Source: Brachypodius melanocephalos (Eukaryota; Chordata; Aves; Passeriformes; Pycnonotidae). Taken from it: a stretch of DNA of 64,000 nucleotides. The translations under genes and the position numbers were made by a program. The stretch is taken from contig VZSR01001459.1 in the NCBI GenBank assembly GCA_013398615.1, forward strand, positions 7,644,687 to 7,708,686. Reading direction: 5' to 3'. Of this stretch, positions 1 to 13,700 are shown piece by piece (position 1 is the stretch's first letter; each line of letters opens with the position of its first letter). The notes beneath the pieces were generated by a model. It did not search any database. It had not been told where the DNA came from and saw nothing but the letters and a program-made list of their open reading frames with translations.

Positions 1-430
1 GCCCCTGTGCCGGGGATGCCGCTGCTCCCGGGGATGCTCCCGGTGCCTCTCCCGCTCCCAGCAGCATTCCCGGGAGCACTAGAGGGCACTGTGGGATTTG
101 GGCCACCCCGGCCTCCGCCGCGGCGGGGGTGCCGAGCCCCCTGCCCGGCACGGGGCGGATCGGGAGGCTGTGGAAGCACCGGGCAGCGGCACCGGGCAGC
201 GGCACCGGACCGGCCCCGTCCCCACCCGCGCCGGGCTCGGCACCAGCGGCTCCGGGCGGGCGCGGCCGGGTCCCTCGGGCACGGGACGGGGCCGCATCCC
301 GACAGCTTCCCCTTCTCCCCGGGGCGGGGGGTCCCGCCGGCTCTACAGAAACCTGAAACACCCACCTACAGCCCAGCCTTCCCCCTGGCCTCGCTGCCTG
401 CTCGATCAAAAAACTCCGCGCCGTGCGGAT
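1..430. repeat. GC-rich patch with short tandem repeats
   Basis: The first 430 bases are very GC-rich and include about two and a half copies of a 13-base unit, GCACCGGGCAGCG, at 176-208, plus related CCGGGGATG and CTCCCGG words in the first 60 bases. It lies in the intron after exon E, and no FOXP1 exon was found in it. Both a minisatellite-like patch and the edge of a CpG island that continues before the window are possible. Confidence 0.5.
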
Positions 431-3400
431 GATTTCAGTGCGGAACGCTCTCTGCCATGCAAACGAGCGCAATTAATGCCTTTGAAACAATTTATGATTT
501 CCGGCCTACTTCAACATGTATTAGCATATACCTGGTTTATTTAATATACACTTTGTTTTTCCAAAACCACAAACATAGTTGCTGGAATTTCATGTGGAAG
601 TGCTTAAGGGGTTGAAAGTTAACACCTTTGTGAGCCGAGCAGTCTCACAGTTGCTGCTAAACAAAAGCCTCTTTGTAGAAGCTTTCTCGAAATGTTTTCT
701 TAACATGTTCCAAGTAGTTTTAGGCAGGCAACTAAAGTAAACAAGATGTTACCATGATAAAAACACTTGTGAAAACATTACAGAGTGCACTTAGTAGTTT
801 CTTTCACATAAACTCCCCTTCGTTTCATCAAAGTTAAATGCACATGAAGCAGATTACCAGCATCACTGCAACACAGGACTGCCACATCTCTCCGAAGGTC
901 TGTGTCCTTTCTTTTAAAGAATGTATTTGATTTAAAAACGGTACAGCCAGGATTAAGTACGTCTAACCTACAACCATATTACAGAGGAAAAAAAAAAAGG
1001 TGTGGGGGGAAGGAGGAATAATAAAACCCTATTCAGTCTTCCTAATTTTTTGCCCTGGATACCTGGCTACCCTGCTGAATAAACCACCCTCCCTCCAGTC
1101 GGGATTTCCTGAACAACTTGCTGTATAAGGGGGTATATATTCCTATCTTCAACGGTTTTTAAACACATGCAAATGAAATCAAGGATACAGTCAATTTTGC
1201 AGGAAAGTCGCTCTGTGCTACTAATTGCTCCTTTCGCTGCCGCCTGCGAGACGGGCCCTGGTTAAAAGGCCAGACACGTGTGCACCCTCCAGCCCTCACC
1301 TTGCTCCCTGCAGCTGGGCAGAGGCCACAGGGTCACCGCCCTGAGACTGGACTTGTTTTTGTTTTTAGGCTCAGGGAGTATTCTGGAGCATGCAGGGTGC
1401 TGCTGTTTCATTAGGCAGAGCAGCAGCCCCTGCTGCTATCAGTTAGCTCTAACTGATACCGCATCACATGATAACCAGTGGCTGATGGATTCAAAAAAAG
1501 AAATGCAGCACGATGCTAAAACTGCAACTTATTTCAAAAAGAAGTAGGGAAATAAATGCTACAATAGCTCGTGTATCTGCTGGTTCTGATAAGCATCCTC
1601 CTGTTGGCTGTGAGTGAAAGACAACTAGGATCGTTATTTGTACAGTATTTATCTTTGAAATCAAGGGCCCTGTGGTGTACCTCACCTTGGGAACAAACAC
1701 TACAGAACGATCACAGAAGAGTGTCAAATCTCTGGTTTTGATTTACCAACAGTTATGATATTTCTTCCTCAGGAGGAAAAGAAATGAACCATGTTTTAGA
1801 CCTGCGAGTCCTTTTTTCTCCCTTAACTGAAGAATCATTTTATTGGCATACAGGGCTTTCATTCCACATACAACTTCTCTTTGCCTTTTCACAAGGTAAA
1901 TGAAATTAAGCAACACTTGATACACAGGCTGTATTTCACTTGGTAAACAAGAGCTTTTCTCTTGAGGGGACCGTTGAAAGAGTGTCAGATTATACAAGTA
2001 TCAGAAAGAAACTTCAACCATCTATCTACCTGTTATGTTTTCATTGAGTAATGAATTCTGATAAATGGCAACATTAATTTAAGGACGGATGCTCCACAGG
2101 AGACATGGAAGGCTATGGTATTTTATGAAGCAACACGCACTTCTTAACAGTGTCAATACACTGCTCAGAGACACTCATTACTGCATTTGTTCTGGGGTAA
2201 ATATTACTCTGAACAGTAATACTTTGGACACTGCAGCTTTTGGATAATGAGAAAATCTACACGAGCTGATGAGTTTAGGAAACTCACATGAACTATTTCT
2301 GTTGAAAGGTTTCAATGCAGGCAGAAACTAGACTGATAGTGAAAAAACTAGAACTGATGGAGCAGCTTCAAGTCCAGCCTGGGCTGGTGACAGTTTTCAG
2401 GTTCTTCCTAACTACTGATTGCTGCACGTATCTCCTCCAGGTGATCTGGTGGACTGGGTCTATGGTCTACTGAAACATCTCCAAAATAACATACAAAAAC
2501 CAGCCCTGCCTCTACCCATGGTTGTGATTAAGGGCTGTGTTTTCTGTGCATGGCCACCTCAAGCAGACTACTCAAGATTCCTATGGAATCTTCCTGAAAG
2601 CAGCTGCTCTCACCTGGAACAGGGGACTAGCACAGGAAGCAAAGGTGGCACAATCTGACCATATGTGACCACACACATTTTTCTGCTACCTAAGGCTACC
2701 ACAGCACCTTTCCCTTGCATTTACTGCAGTAAAGATGAGAATTGTTTTAAAGGTCTAAATGCTATAGTATGGCATATGAATATGAATGAGCTGGCAAGTA
2801 TGGCGAGATTAGCATTTATTTCACTTAAGTGAACAACAGGATGAATTACAGGAATGAGGCCACCCTTCATGGAAATTTATGACTGGCACCTTCTTATTTT
2901 GTAATCCTCTTGTAATGAGAACCTTTTCATTACTGTACCATTCCTCATTTGTAACCTATGTTTACAGTAAGATGAGCGCCGCTCCTACGACCTCAGGAGG
3001 GTTTTGCCAGTGGAACCACAACTGGTCCATTTTGTTCTGAGAGCAAAACCCTATCTATACCATCTAACATCACCCAACAAACATCCCCTGCTTCCCTTTG
3101 CATTTCTGCTACTGCCCCAAAAACAGCAGGTACAGCTGAAACTTGTGGGACTAAGTCTACTTATTCATCCCAAAGAGCCTCAAGTATTTATGTGGACCAA
3201 CTTCATGAGACAACTACCCTAAATGGGAGAAAAATTTGTCCCTTTGTGCATTTAAAACACAAACATTGCTTGCGTGGCTGGTCTTCAGTGATCTTACAAC
3301 TGACCAGCCACAGAACTTGAGCAAAGATCAGGGACAAACCTTCAGGAACCTGGATGCACCCACAGCACGTGTGTACCTGGTGTCCTACCCAGACAAAGAA

Positions 3401-3931
3401 CTCTTTTGTGATGGGAACAGGGGTGAGGTTGATGGTTTGGTTGTGGAGCAGCCATGTGTAAGCTATTAGGGCTCTGAGGTCCTTCCCTGCATCGGGATGC
3501 ACGCACTACCACACACTAGTCCATAATGCACTGTTTATGCAACGCGTAAAACTGTGTTCTTTGGCAGCAAGGAAAAGGTCTGCAGCAAACTGCAGGGGCC
3601 CAATTAATATAATTATAGTTTATTTTTAGTAGTGTAGACTTTGTTCATTAGTTACTTATTTGACATAAATTAAATTTCACGTGATGTTCTGCAATTCTCT
3701 GTTCAATTACGGAGTTAATTTAAGACTAGATTTCTAAATTAAAGCGAAATCAAGGTTAAAACAAGGTTTTATTATTTACGCGATCGATACTGCAACTTAA
3801 AAATTATTTAAATAAAATTTAAAAAAAACCCAACCAACTGCGGAACTGCAAACACTATTCTACAGCAATACACTGAGCAAGACCATAATTTCCCCATGGG
3901 GCTAATTTACTATCCCCTGTTAAAATCTTCT

Positions 3932-4006
3932 TGAGCCTGATCCAAAAGCCACTGAAGTGAAAGGGAGCTCTCTGTTGACTTCAATGGGCTTTGCATCAGG
4001 CCCAGG
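3932..4006. repeat. Old palindromic interspersed repeat
   Basis: Two arms of about 25-28 bases form an imperfect inverted repeat: GCCTGATCCAAAAGCCACTG on the left and CTTCAATGGGCTTTGCATCA followed by GGCCC on the right, with a loop of about 15 bases. The words 'tgacttcaatgggctttg.atcaggcc' match a palindromic MITE-like repeat I know from reptile and bird genomes, but I cannot name the family. It starts 76 bases past the donor of exon E on the transcribed strand. Confidence 0.6.
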
Positions 4007-4081
4007 GTGAGTGAGTGACAGCACACAAAATTTCAGGGCATGCTTTCTGTACAATGCAAGTGCCAAAAAAACCATCCTTAC

Positions 4082-4186
4082 TTTAGGAACGACTGGAAGT
4101 CTTCACATACTGCTTCACAGCCCGGCCATTTGCATACGCCGTGTCCGTACAGCGGGTGGCTGTGCGAGTGCTCCTCGTGGGATAGA
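4082..4186 (-). CDS. FOXP1: FOXP1 exon E, start of the C2H2 zinc finger
   Basis: This 105-base exon begins with T, completing the serine started in exon D. It encodes LSHEEHSHSHPLYGHGVCKW and PGCEAVCEDFQSFL and ends with AA, the first two bases of a lysine codon. The acceptor is TTTCCCCCCTCCAG (AG at 4188-4187) and the donor is CCTAAA then GTAAGG (GT at 4081-4080). CKWPGC carries the two zinc-binding cysteines of the single C2H2 finger conserved in FOXP proteins. The partner histidines (HLNSEH in the recalled family sequence) are in the next exon, which I did not find at lower coordinates in this window. Against the recalled human sequence, EEHSHSHP replaces EEHPHSHP. The finger and the adjacent leucine zipper serve FOXP dimerisation. 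Confidence 0.95.
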
Positions 4187-7100
4187 CTGGAGGGGGGAAA
4201 GAGAAGAGAGGAAAAAAATGCTGTAAACTGAAGGTACCACAACAATTCATCCTCACAAAGACTCCTGAAGAGCAGCAAACACCAGATCTTGAAGCATGCC
4301 CAGCATCTCACAGTATCCGCCTGATTCTTGCCCATGGTTTTACAAAACAGAATTAAATACCATTTGCACTGTGAAACATGTGTCATTCTTACTTAGCTAT
4401 CCTCCTACATTTCATTCATTAATTAAGAGGTTTGTAAAGAATTTAAATTAACATGGACGGGGGAGAAATCATTTGACAGACCTGCTTAATATCCTGCTTG
4501 ATATTTTGCTAAAAAATTTATGAACATTGCATATTTACAATTCAACTTCATCGAGAAGTCATCTCCATACAGCAGTGTCCCATTACACCATAACACAGCC
4601 AGACCAGAGGTTTTCCTCATGGCTACAGAAAGAAGAAGCATCAAATTTGCAGCCTTGGCTTTCCCACCATGTTATTTATTTACTGGGTTGGTTCTTTTCT
4701 CGTTGGTTTTTTTTTTTCTTGTTCTTGCAGGCTGTTTCATTGCACAAATACGGCCCCCTTCCATCCCAAGAAAGAAGATTTGAGATGTATTTTCAAATGC
4801 AAAATTCACCATAAATAAAAGGGGACATGCAATCAAAGGATTCCTCAGTATGAGGGGTTAGTGGGGGCTATTAACCTTGCCTAAGATTGGGCAGGAACGT
4901 CACAGAGCCTCCTAACTACTGAACCCAGGGTTAAAGCAAAAAATTCATGTGAGCACTAAGGGGTTAATCCTTCAGCGGGATTCCAATCAATACGTAATGA
5001 TTTGGCTGCACTGATCCAAGTCATGAGACGCTTTGATCCAGGCCATGTGGTGCTCAGGGAAATGTATCTGTTGCACTCACTGATGAACCATATTCTAAAA
5101 TATCTTCTTTATTCCACTTCTGCATGGAAACTTCGTAAGGAAAGGAATTACTTTTTGCAGCAATCTCCATATCCTTAGACGACTTTAAAAGCAAAATGTC
5201 AAAATAATATTGAAATCTCTATTTTATGCTCACACATGTATGTCTTTTTCATGGCAAATCTTTTTGCTACAGTATGTCTGTGCTGTATTATGGACTTCAA
5301 ACATACACAAAGGATATGAACACATACCAGCATCTAGGTGTGGCTTTTATGACTTACTTCATCCTGAATTACAGGTAACATTATGGATGAATGCCTACTT
5401 TTGTCATTTTACTTTTATACACACGTAGAAATGCTGTTTATTCTTCTTTTGTAATATTATCTGTCTGTGCACTCTGACAAAACTGTGTTCCTGTAGTATT
5501 TCAGATGCACTGGGTAGCCAGTGTAAATACACTCCTGAGATGCCATCCCAAACACAAACTAGTTGGAAGAGAAATTCTTGCCCAGATTCTGATGCTTTTG
5601 ACTTTAAGCCCAACAGAATCTGAAGATTACTGAAGGTGTTTTTTAAAATGATTTAACATTAAAAAAAAAATTTAGAAGTACTGACTAGAAAAGGTATTTT
5701 GAGTTTTATATGAATCTAATTCATTATTTCATTAATATCTTATTTTTGGCTGTTTACAAATAGTCCTTCAAGCACAAATATATATATACGCAAGGTAATT
5801 TCCTAAAAAAAACAACAGTAGGTGAAGAGCCTTACACAGACAAGGCTTCTCTATATACAAATACTAGCATGGTTTAACTGAATTAGTCTTTAAAAAACGT
5901 TCAAGTAAGGACAGTCTCTGAAGTTTTTAAAAGAACTAAGGAGCTGATGCATTCTTTGCAAGGAAGTTAAAAAAATGCTACACAACACATTTCCTCAGCT
6001 GAGGAAGAGGGAGAATGGCTGAAGAACAGCATCCACCCAAGTGAAACAGGCATATGGTCAAACATGCTCTATATAAATCAGAAAATTCAGAAAATAATGG
6101 GGTTTATCATCTGTTTCTGTCCCTGGATACAGTAAAGGGTGAGAAAGGAGGCTTTCATGTTAACACTCCAATAAAGTCCATGAAGACTACATATGAGAGT
6201 TATGTTTTCAGAGTGTTTGGAAGAACAAAAAAGTGTATGAATCTGTCCAGTGCATGTTACCCACACACTGGGACTTGTGATGGCCAAGTAAGGAGTCAGT
6301 CCCCCGTGGGGTTTAAGCACTGTAAATCTCATTATAATATCAACAGGAGTCACATGGCTTAAACCCCCAGCAGGGATTTTTAAAGTTTCTCTGTGAGAGC
6401 CTAAAGGCCATGGCCAAGTCAACGGAAAGAGCCCTACCGAGATTTGTATTTATTTTTTAAATCCAAGCACAAATGTCTTTTCTTTCCAGGGAACTTGCAC
6501 GAGACAAGACAAACTATGTAGGACATGACACCCTGGTATTGTGTCCAAAGAAAATGACAGAATGACCAAGACAATATCAAACTCTAAAAGATGCTCAGGA
6601 TGTCAAAGGCTCGTGCTGTCAATAATCATAAAGGCTGGGGGCTGGCTGTAAATGGGAACTTAAAAGGTCACTCTGCTAACACGTAACACACGCTTAACAC
6701 CTAAGCAGAGCTTCCACTGCCATTCAACCAAGCACAGCAACTACTTCAACTTAGCAAAAATAAGACATTTCAAAGAGAAAAAAACACTCAGCCCTGAAAG
6801 ACAAACGCTGGCCCCTTCTGCAGGCACTGTGCCATTCCAAAGGCAGCGACTCCCATCCTGCTCGGGGGGGTTTCAGCAGTGCCTTTCTGTGACCTTTATG
6901 TGCCAGTATCAGATTTCTGCTATTTTATCCATCCCACTTTTGAAGATATTATAGATTGCCACTTGTTCCCCGACAGGGCCTGAAGAAGCATCTCAAAACA
7001 AAACAAAGAGCGGGTTTATGCAGAGGCGGATGTAACGCACACAGCGTACAGCCAGTGGAAATGAATGGAGAACTCTGCTGAACTGATCTAAGTACTCACT

Positions 7101-9081
7101 TTGTTTGGGCAAATAGAGGTGGAAAAAGAAGATTTTAATCCAGCACATAAATAAATAGCTTTGTGAGCACAACACAAACCTATAATCTGAAATTGTTCAC
7201 TGGTATTTTGCCTGCACGCAGGAACAGCTTCTGCAATCTGGATGCATCCTTGGTCTCGCTGCCGGAGACAGACTTTTAGAAGATCTGAGCATTGGCAAGC
7301 AGAAGCAAGTTTTAGGTCTGTTTGATTTCTAATGACACATTAGAGTAGGTGTTTGTTTCTGTCACCCTCTCCTTCCCAGGAATGCATATTCATGGTCGGG
7401 TACTGGTGATGCAACACCAGTTAGTGGAAATGATTTTATAACAAGACATAATTTTCAAAGAAGTGAAGGAATAAATGATGTAAATTCAAGACAACGTGGG
7501 TTTTTTTCCTCTTCGTAAGGTACTTGCATAAAAAAATAGTTAATACAAGAGAATTACTTCCAAAAAATGCAACAGTGATGCATTATTACATCAAACTACA
7601 GCAAAGTCACTCTGGCAAGTGAAATGTCTTGCGTAAGTCTCTTATTCCTGACATACAAGAGAGTAACAAAATCCATGTGCGAGGCTGAAAACTGTGTAAG
7701 TGTCCACTTATTTTCTGCTGCCCCCAGCTCTGTTTCCAGAGGGGAGGGGAGAAGGGACAGGCACTTCCACAGCTCCTCTGGGCATGCTGGATAGAGGAGA
7801 GGAAATTTTCTCTCTTCCTTGTTCCCCCTACATTGCCTCATAACCCCAAGGATCTCCAGAGGGTCTGGGAGCAATTTCACCTCCCATTCCTACAGGGATG
7901 GCTGCCAAAGCTGCTACTTGCACAGCCACTCACCTTTTGGAATACACCTGTTGTGCTACAGCATCCTGGAAGAACCACACTGAGGACACAAGAGCAGAGG
8001 AGACAGAGATGCCAGAGACAGCCAAGGGCTGATGGAGAGTAAAAATGACACCCTGAGGTGAGATGGGAACAGGCTGGGTATGGGGGAAAGTAGTGACCAA
8101 AGCCCTGCCATGAAAGCTCCCTGTGTTCTTTAAATGGTTTAATTCCACCTCCAGTTATTAATCACGTGGAACTAGGTACTGTGCTTGTACACACTGGCTA
8201 AAAAGTCATGGGTAGACATAAAATCCAGCTAAGCAGAAGCCTCAGTGTCTGTGCCTCTGCCACACAGTGGACCATATTTTAAATATTCATGATGCTGACA
8301 TACTTCATAATTCCAATCTCTCTCTTCCACATCTGTTTGGGCCAATGATCTTTGCCAAAACACTGGGGGAAGTCAGTGATGTAGAGAAGCATCCTTGACT
8401 TTCTATCACAGTTATGAAGCATCTGCTCACGTTCTAACAGAGCTCAGAACATGTCTGAGCCACCTGCACACTGAAAAATCAATACCACATCTCCTGCTTT
8501 CCTTCTGCAAGGAGCTGGAGCACAGCATCCTCAGAAAGTGCAAAATTGCCTTTTTAATTTTATTTTATTCCTCAGGATCAATGGGAAGTGACCTCATCTT
8601 CGCCAGCTGCCATGAAACTGATATCCATGTACAGCCCAGTTAGGAGTATGGGACTCTGTCTCAGATCACATTCCCTCTCTCTCATCTCTCTGATTTAAAT
8701 GGCACAGCCATTGAGGCAAAATGCCACAATTTTGGTCCTGTACAGGAGAAGCAGACACACAACGGGGAACCAACATGGCTCTCCCAGAGTTGTGACTGCC
8801 TGGTGAGCTCTAAAGCTCATTAGAAGGCACCAAAAGAATAGGGCTGTTGAAAAAGTCAATTTTTTGAGTCAGAAACTCTCACTGTACTTTATTTTAAACT
8901 GAAACTGAAGCAGTAATGGTTAAATCCTTGTACTAAGGGTTCTCAAGTGCAAGTTCCTGCCTTCATGATAGAACCAATAGAACAAAGATGTGTTTTGCAG
9001 TGAAGTTATGTTGGTGCAAATCCCTTCAAATTCTTAGTAAGGTGGCACAGCACCTCTTCTCCTCTCTGAATTGTGAATTAA

Positions 9082-9164
9082 AGAAAAACCCAACCAATAA
9101 CTAAAAAACAAAAAAACAAAAAAAAACCCAAAAAAACCAAAAAAACCAAAAAACCAAAAAAACC
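9082..9164 (+). repeat. A-rich (CAAAAA)-type simple repeat
   Basis: The tract consists almost only of A runs separated by C, CC or CCC (for example AAAAAACCAAAAAACC). It is a degenerate simple repeat with no coding content. Confidence 0.9.
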
Positions 9165-10274
9165 CTCTTTACTCATGCTCCTGTGCAAGTGTCAGGAATT
9201 GCCCAGGAAGCAGGTATGTGATCTGAACAGGGGGCTGTCCAGGCAGAGTGATGCCTCTCCATCACTGGATAAACAGAGGGTCATGGGCCTGCAGGAGAGG
9301 TGGCATTTGATGGGAGTGGTCAGTGACAGCTCTCTCTACAACTGGCTTGCAAATTTTTGGATGCTTTTTAGAGGAGCATTTCTCCTCTTCCTCACTACTT
9401 TAGTCCACGTCCAGACCCAGGACTAGAAGCAGCTCATGTTTTACATCAAGCCCTATTGGAAGTAACAAGAGGTTATATTACATTTTAAATGACTACACCA
9501 ATTTCAGACAAATCAAGTTAAAACTGCAGCCCACAGGCTGAAATCCTCTCTTCTAATCGGTGTGCACTAACTTGTGTACTCCTGTAGCCCAAGAAGGACA
9601 ACAGCAGGGCTGCTGTAACACCAGGCCACCTGTGCACCCCAAATCACTGCTCCCCATTTATGCCTCTTGTGGCACTACTCCCTAAATTCCTGTTCTGCAA
9701 GGAGAACACTGGAGAATCTGCAGCAAGACCAAGACAAAATCTGGCTGACATTCCCCCTCCCTTCTACCCCCACCCTCACTGCAAAGAGCAGAACCAGCCT
9801 GGATAATTATAAGCATCATCTTCTGGTTTTGATCTATCCACTGATGGTTTGGATTATTAATCAACGCTATGACCCTCCAGCACTCCAACACGTCCTCCTT
9901 CCAGAGGCAGCTCCTCTTCCAACCCCGCAGGAAAACTGCCACAGGGCCTGGAGAGCCACTGCCCTACATCCCTTCCTTGGAGGAATTAAATGTATCTCTA
10001 GAGCATTTAAAAGAAATGTCCACTGCAAAAAAATCCATCACTTATCTCCGGTGCAAATTCCATTCCTGCATTTGAATTAACGAGTTTCTCTATGATTTAA
10101 AACTCTTATTTTTTTTATTTCAACCTTGTGCCTAGGTACTGTAGTGAAAAGTACATCAAATATACCCAGACACACACGATTTGAAACGCTGGATTTTAAA
10201 TTCCAGCACTGCTAACTAATGAGAACAATTTTTTCCTTCTTCTTCTTTGTAGCATCACTTCATGTACTTACATA

Positions 10275-10765
10275 CCATAATCATATCCTCCTAGAGCCTC
10301 TATTTTTCCAGGGTGTAGATCTTTAATTCCCTTTAATCTGTCTTCATAGCCTATTTCCTCCAACTCCTTTATCATCCTAGCTGCTCTCCTCTATATTTGC
10401 TCCAGCTTCTCTTTATCCTTTCTGCAATAGAGTGGCCAATTGTACAGCACACTCAATGTGGTTTAACTGGTTCTGCATAAAGTAGAACAGGAAAGGAAAA
10501 AAAAGGACTCGGATGCAACATGCATGTTTACGCCTCCCATGACAGCATTTACCTTTTTGACTAAGACATGGCACAGAGTGTCCCACCTTAATTTCTCAAC
10601 CCCGATTATGCCTCAGCCATTTCCCACACAACAGAGGCTGAGCAGCTGACGTGTCATGTCAAACCCGCAGTTTGGAATTTTGATTTCCTAGCTGGGCTAC
10701 TTTCTACTTATCCCTGCTAAATCTCATTTTATTCCTCTCTGAACAGTCTCCTAATTTATTCAGAT
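10275..10765 (-). mobile_element. Degenerate CR1-like LINE 3' fragment
   Basis: Over about 490 bases the plus strand follows, in order, the reverse complement of the older CR1-type LINE 3' region as I remember it from turtles and birds. Landmarks include 'tcatcctagctgctctcctc', 'ctccagcttctctttatcct', 'cctttttgactaagacatgg' and 'ctaaatctcattttattcct'. The element therefore lies in the minus orientation, the same as FOXP1. It is highly diverged, has no intact reading frame and cannot be active. The family assignment is from memory and needs a repeat library comparison. Confidence 0.65.
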
Positions 10766-13700
10766 TAAAACGGATTGATTCAGTATCTTAGTTTAATTAG
10801 GAAAAAAATGTGATCCAACCATTTTCCTGGGTTTTTGGGGCTCGGGGGATGTTCTGCGGGGTTTTTCAGTTTTTTAGGGTTTTTTTTTTTTTAACACTGA
10901 CTTTCAGCACAGCAATCCCATCCCTCTTACACACCCAATTCGCATGGCAGAGGGAGGTGGCAATGGCAAAGCTTTGGCCCCACTTCAGCAACCCTTTTAA
11001 GAACACACACAAGTATAAAAACACAGGATTAGACCTTGGACTTCACCGAGACCGAGGTGTAAAATTACCAATGAACACACATACTTTGTAAAAAGATCCT
11101 GTTTGCCAACCTTATTTTACTGTAATTTATATTCTGTTGTAACATTTAAATTTATAGTAAAAGAAAACACTGAGAAACAAGATCTATTCTTGTTCAACGA
11201 AATTCTATTCTGTTACATTTAAGAGTTGAGGCAAGTCTTCCACTCTTATATAAACCAGCGATACGTCAACAAATATGATTAACAGGGATTATTCACGTCA
11301 GTATTTTTCACCCCTGTCCCACAGGAACAACAAAAACTGTGCAGAAGGTGACTGTCACATCACACACAGCCTGGCAGCTCGCTGGGGGGGACTTCGCCCA
11401 CCCAACACCCCTGCAGCAGCAGCAAAGTGCCCTTGGGGAAATGTTTATAAAAATATAATTAAGATAAATAATGACTCCAAGGGAGAACTACAGCTAGATA
11501 GAGCACTGCATTCTCTCTGCTGCACGCTTTCCCCTTGGAAGAATGCTGTTTTAAAAAATCACTAAAACTGAGAGGACACAAGCCTGCTTCCCCAGGGAAG
11601 CGTGCTGAATCACACAGGTAGTGTAAATATCATATGCTGCTGCAGGTGCTAGGCGGTCTATTTGTTTGTGTTTACCAAAAGGCGTAACAAATAGTCCCAC
11701 TAAGAGAGAACAACACTTGGCATTGGACTGATAGGCACCAGAGCAGCCACAAATCACATTCATGCATTTAGATCTGAACTGCTGGGTAACACTAGAGCTT
11801 CACCCTGCACTTTGGGAGGGCCTCTTTGCCATGATTTGCCCCTATATCAGAGCACAGAGAAGCTCAGCATCCTTCCCAAACATCCCACACCCAGGGAAAA
11901 TCTTGCAACAGCAGGAAAGAAAGCAAAAAAACAAAAAAGGCAAGAAGTACAGAACAGCCTTGCATGACATACACGGCCAGCTATCACAGTTTACAGCTTT
12001 GCAACTTCTGAGTTAATTCACAGTATAAACAACAAGGAAAATGTTTCTTCCGAGCAAGACTTCCTGTAAACTGTTCATTAGAGCGCGCAGGGCGCAGGGC
12101 TGTGCACCTGCTGATTAACCATGCGCTCCAAGAATAAACACAAACCCCAGCCAGCCAGATTGTTCTGGAATTTGCTCTGAGCTGATTTTTCTTCCCCCAC
12201 GTTATAAATTGGATTCTACAATAAAACAAACAGCAGAACATAGGTTGCCGAGAGTTAAAATCTACTTTTTACACTACATTGACCACAGCACCCACAGGCA
12301 CAGCTACAATGTCTTTCTATGAATGGGACAGATTGCCATATGGATGCAGACACTGAACAAGCTGTACAACTCCTGGCGACAAGTGCCTAGGGGACTGTCC
12401 TATATTAGCACCACCTGTGCTGTGGAAATTGTGCTCTGTGTATGAAATGGTATTTAAGGGCCCATCGCGATGTTATCTTTGAGTATACACAAAAAGGAAA
12501 GTTACAGTTAAAAAGAATTTGCTGGCTAGCGGATCTGTTGCTCAGTTCCCGAGATCGTTTCCCAAAGGAACAGCTCTCCTCTTTATTCATGCAGCCTAAA
12601 ATGACAAGCTGCAACACATATTAGCAGTTTCCCTGCCTGGGCTTATACCATCCTTTTAATGACAAGAATCTACTTTATAATATACATATGTTTTCCTGAT
12701 CACACAGAGGAAATTACAGGCCTCCTACCTTACCAACACCAACTATACACAAAAACACCCCATGGCATTTCACAAATGTTGCTCCAGCACCAAGCAATGC
12801 AATATGAATTTTCCTTGGGCTCCTTCCCCCAGTTCTCACTGTGTAGCAGGTAGAGCCACAAATCCCGATTACCAAATTTAAATGTGCATCTCACCACTTT
12901 GAAAATACTACTGTGTCTGCCTGACAGAAATAGAGCTCCAGATTAGCACAAGATGTCGAGGGAGCGAGGAGAAGGGAGAAATAGGGAAGAGGGGTTTGAG
13001 CAGTACCTAGCTGCTCTACGAAAAGAGATTTCCCTCTCTCCAAACTGCAAGAAAAAAAAAAAAAAAAGATGCCAAGGAAAAATAAAGTAAAACAAATTGA
13101 ATTAAAGAAAAACAGTTGTAAAGTGAACATTACAACCTGGGAAAAATGATGTCATTTTATTGAGAAACTCATTTTTTTTCCATTAAACCATAGTGAAATG
13201 GATAAAGTTTATACAGCTTAATGGTGGAGTTTGACTTTAAATGCTGCTCAATATCTTAGCAGCACGACATAACATGATATAACAGCTGTCATACTAACTG
13301 CTCCATTTTTATTGAACAGCACAGAAAGTAGTCACACAAAAGTCATGTAAGTCCTCTACTTCTACAGCACTTTCAAGGGTGTTTCTGCTCTCAGATTGTG
13401 CTATATATGTTAAAAAAATAACACAGCTCTTTATCAGCTCCCTGCTCTGCTCTTCAGGACAATCAGAGCCGAGCAAAATTCTGAGGAAGGACAACTTGCA
13501 CATAGGAAATAAAAAGAAACAGAAATCTGCAGTGCAGTAAACGAAAACCAGGTCCCTTTTTAAGAGTACTACATAAACACCTCTAATAAAAGAGGAGGAC
13601 AAATTTTCATTGGACTTTAAGTATTTAGACAGGAATGTTTTAGTAAAAGTTTAACTGCAAAGTGCATGCAATTAACAGAAAGCCATCAGCTATTTCTCTG

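Larger units (their letters stand above)
1..4081 (-). other. FOXP1: FOXP1 intron downstream of exon E (partial)
   Basis: This is the start of the intron after the zinc-finger exon. I looked for the next exon (zinc-finger histidines and leucine zipper) on the minus strand and did not see it, so it should lie before the window. The stretch contains a palindromic old repeat at 3932-4006, a GC-rich patch at 1-430, and otherwise AT-rich unique DNA. No gene was recognised. Confidence 0.8.

Noticed and set aside
7..544. Several open frames in the first 540 bases
   Set aside because: They are GC-rich tandem-repeat translations, and none matches the next FOXP1 exon.
1..4081. Next FOXP1 exon (zinc-finger histidines and leucine zipper)
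   Set aside because: I looked for the HLNSEH and leucine-zipper coding words on the minus strand and did not see them; the exon is presumably before the window.
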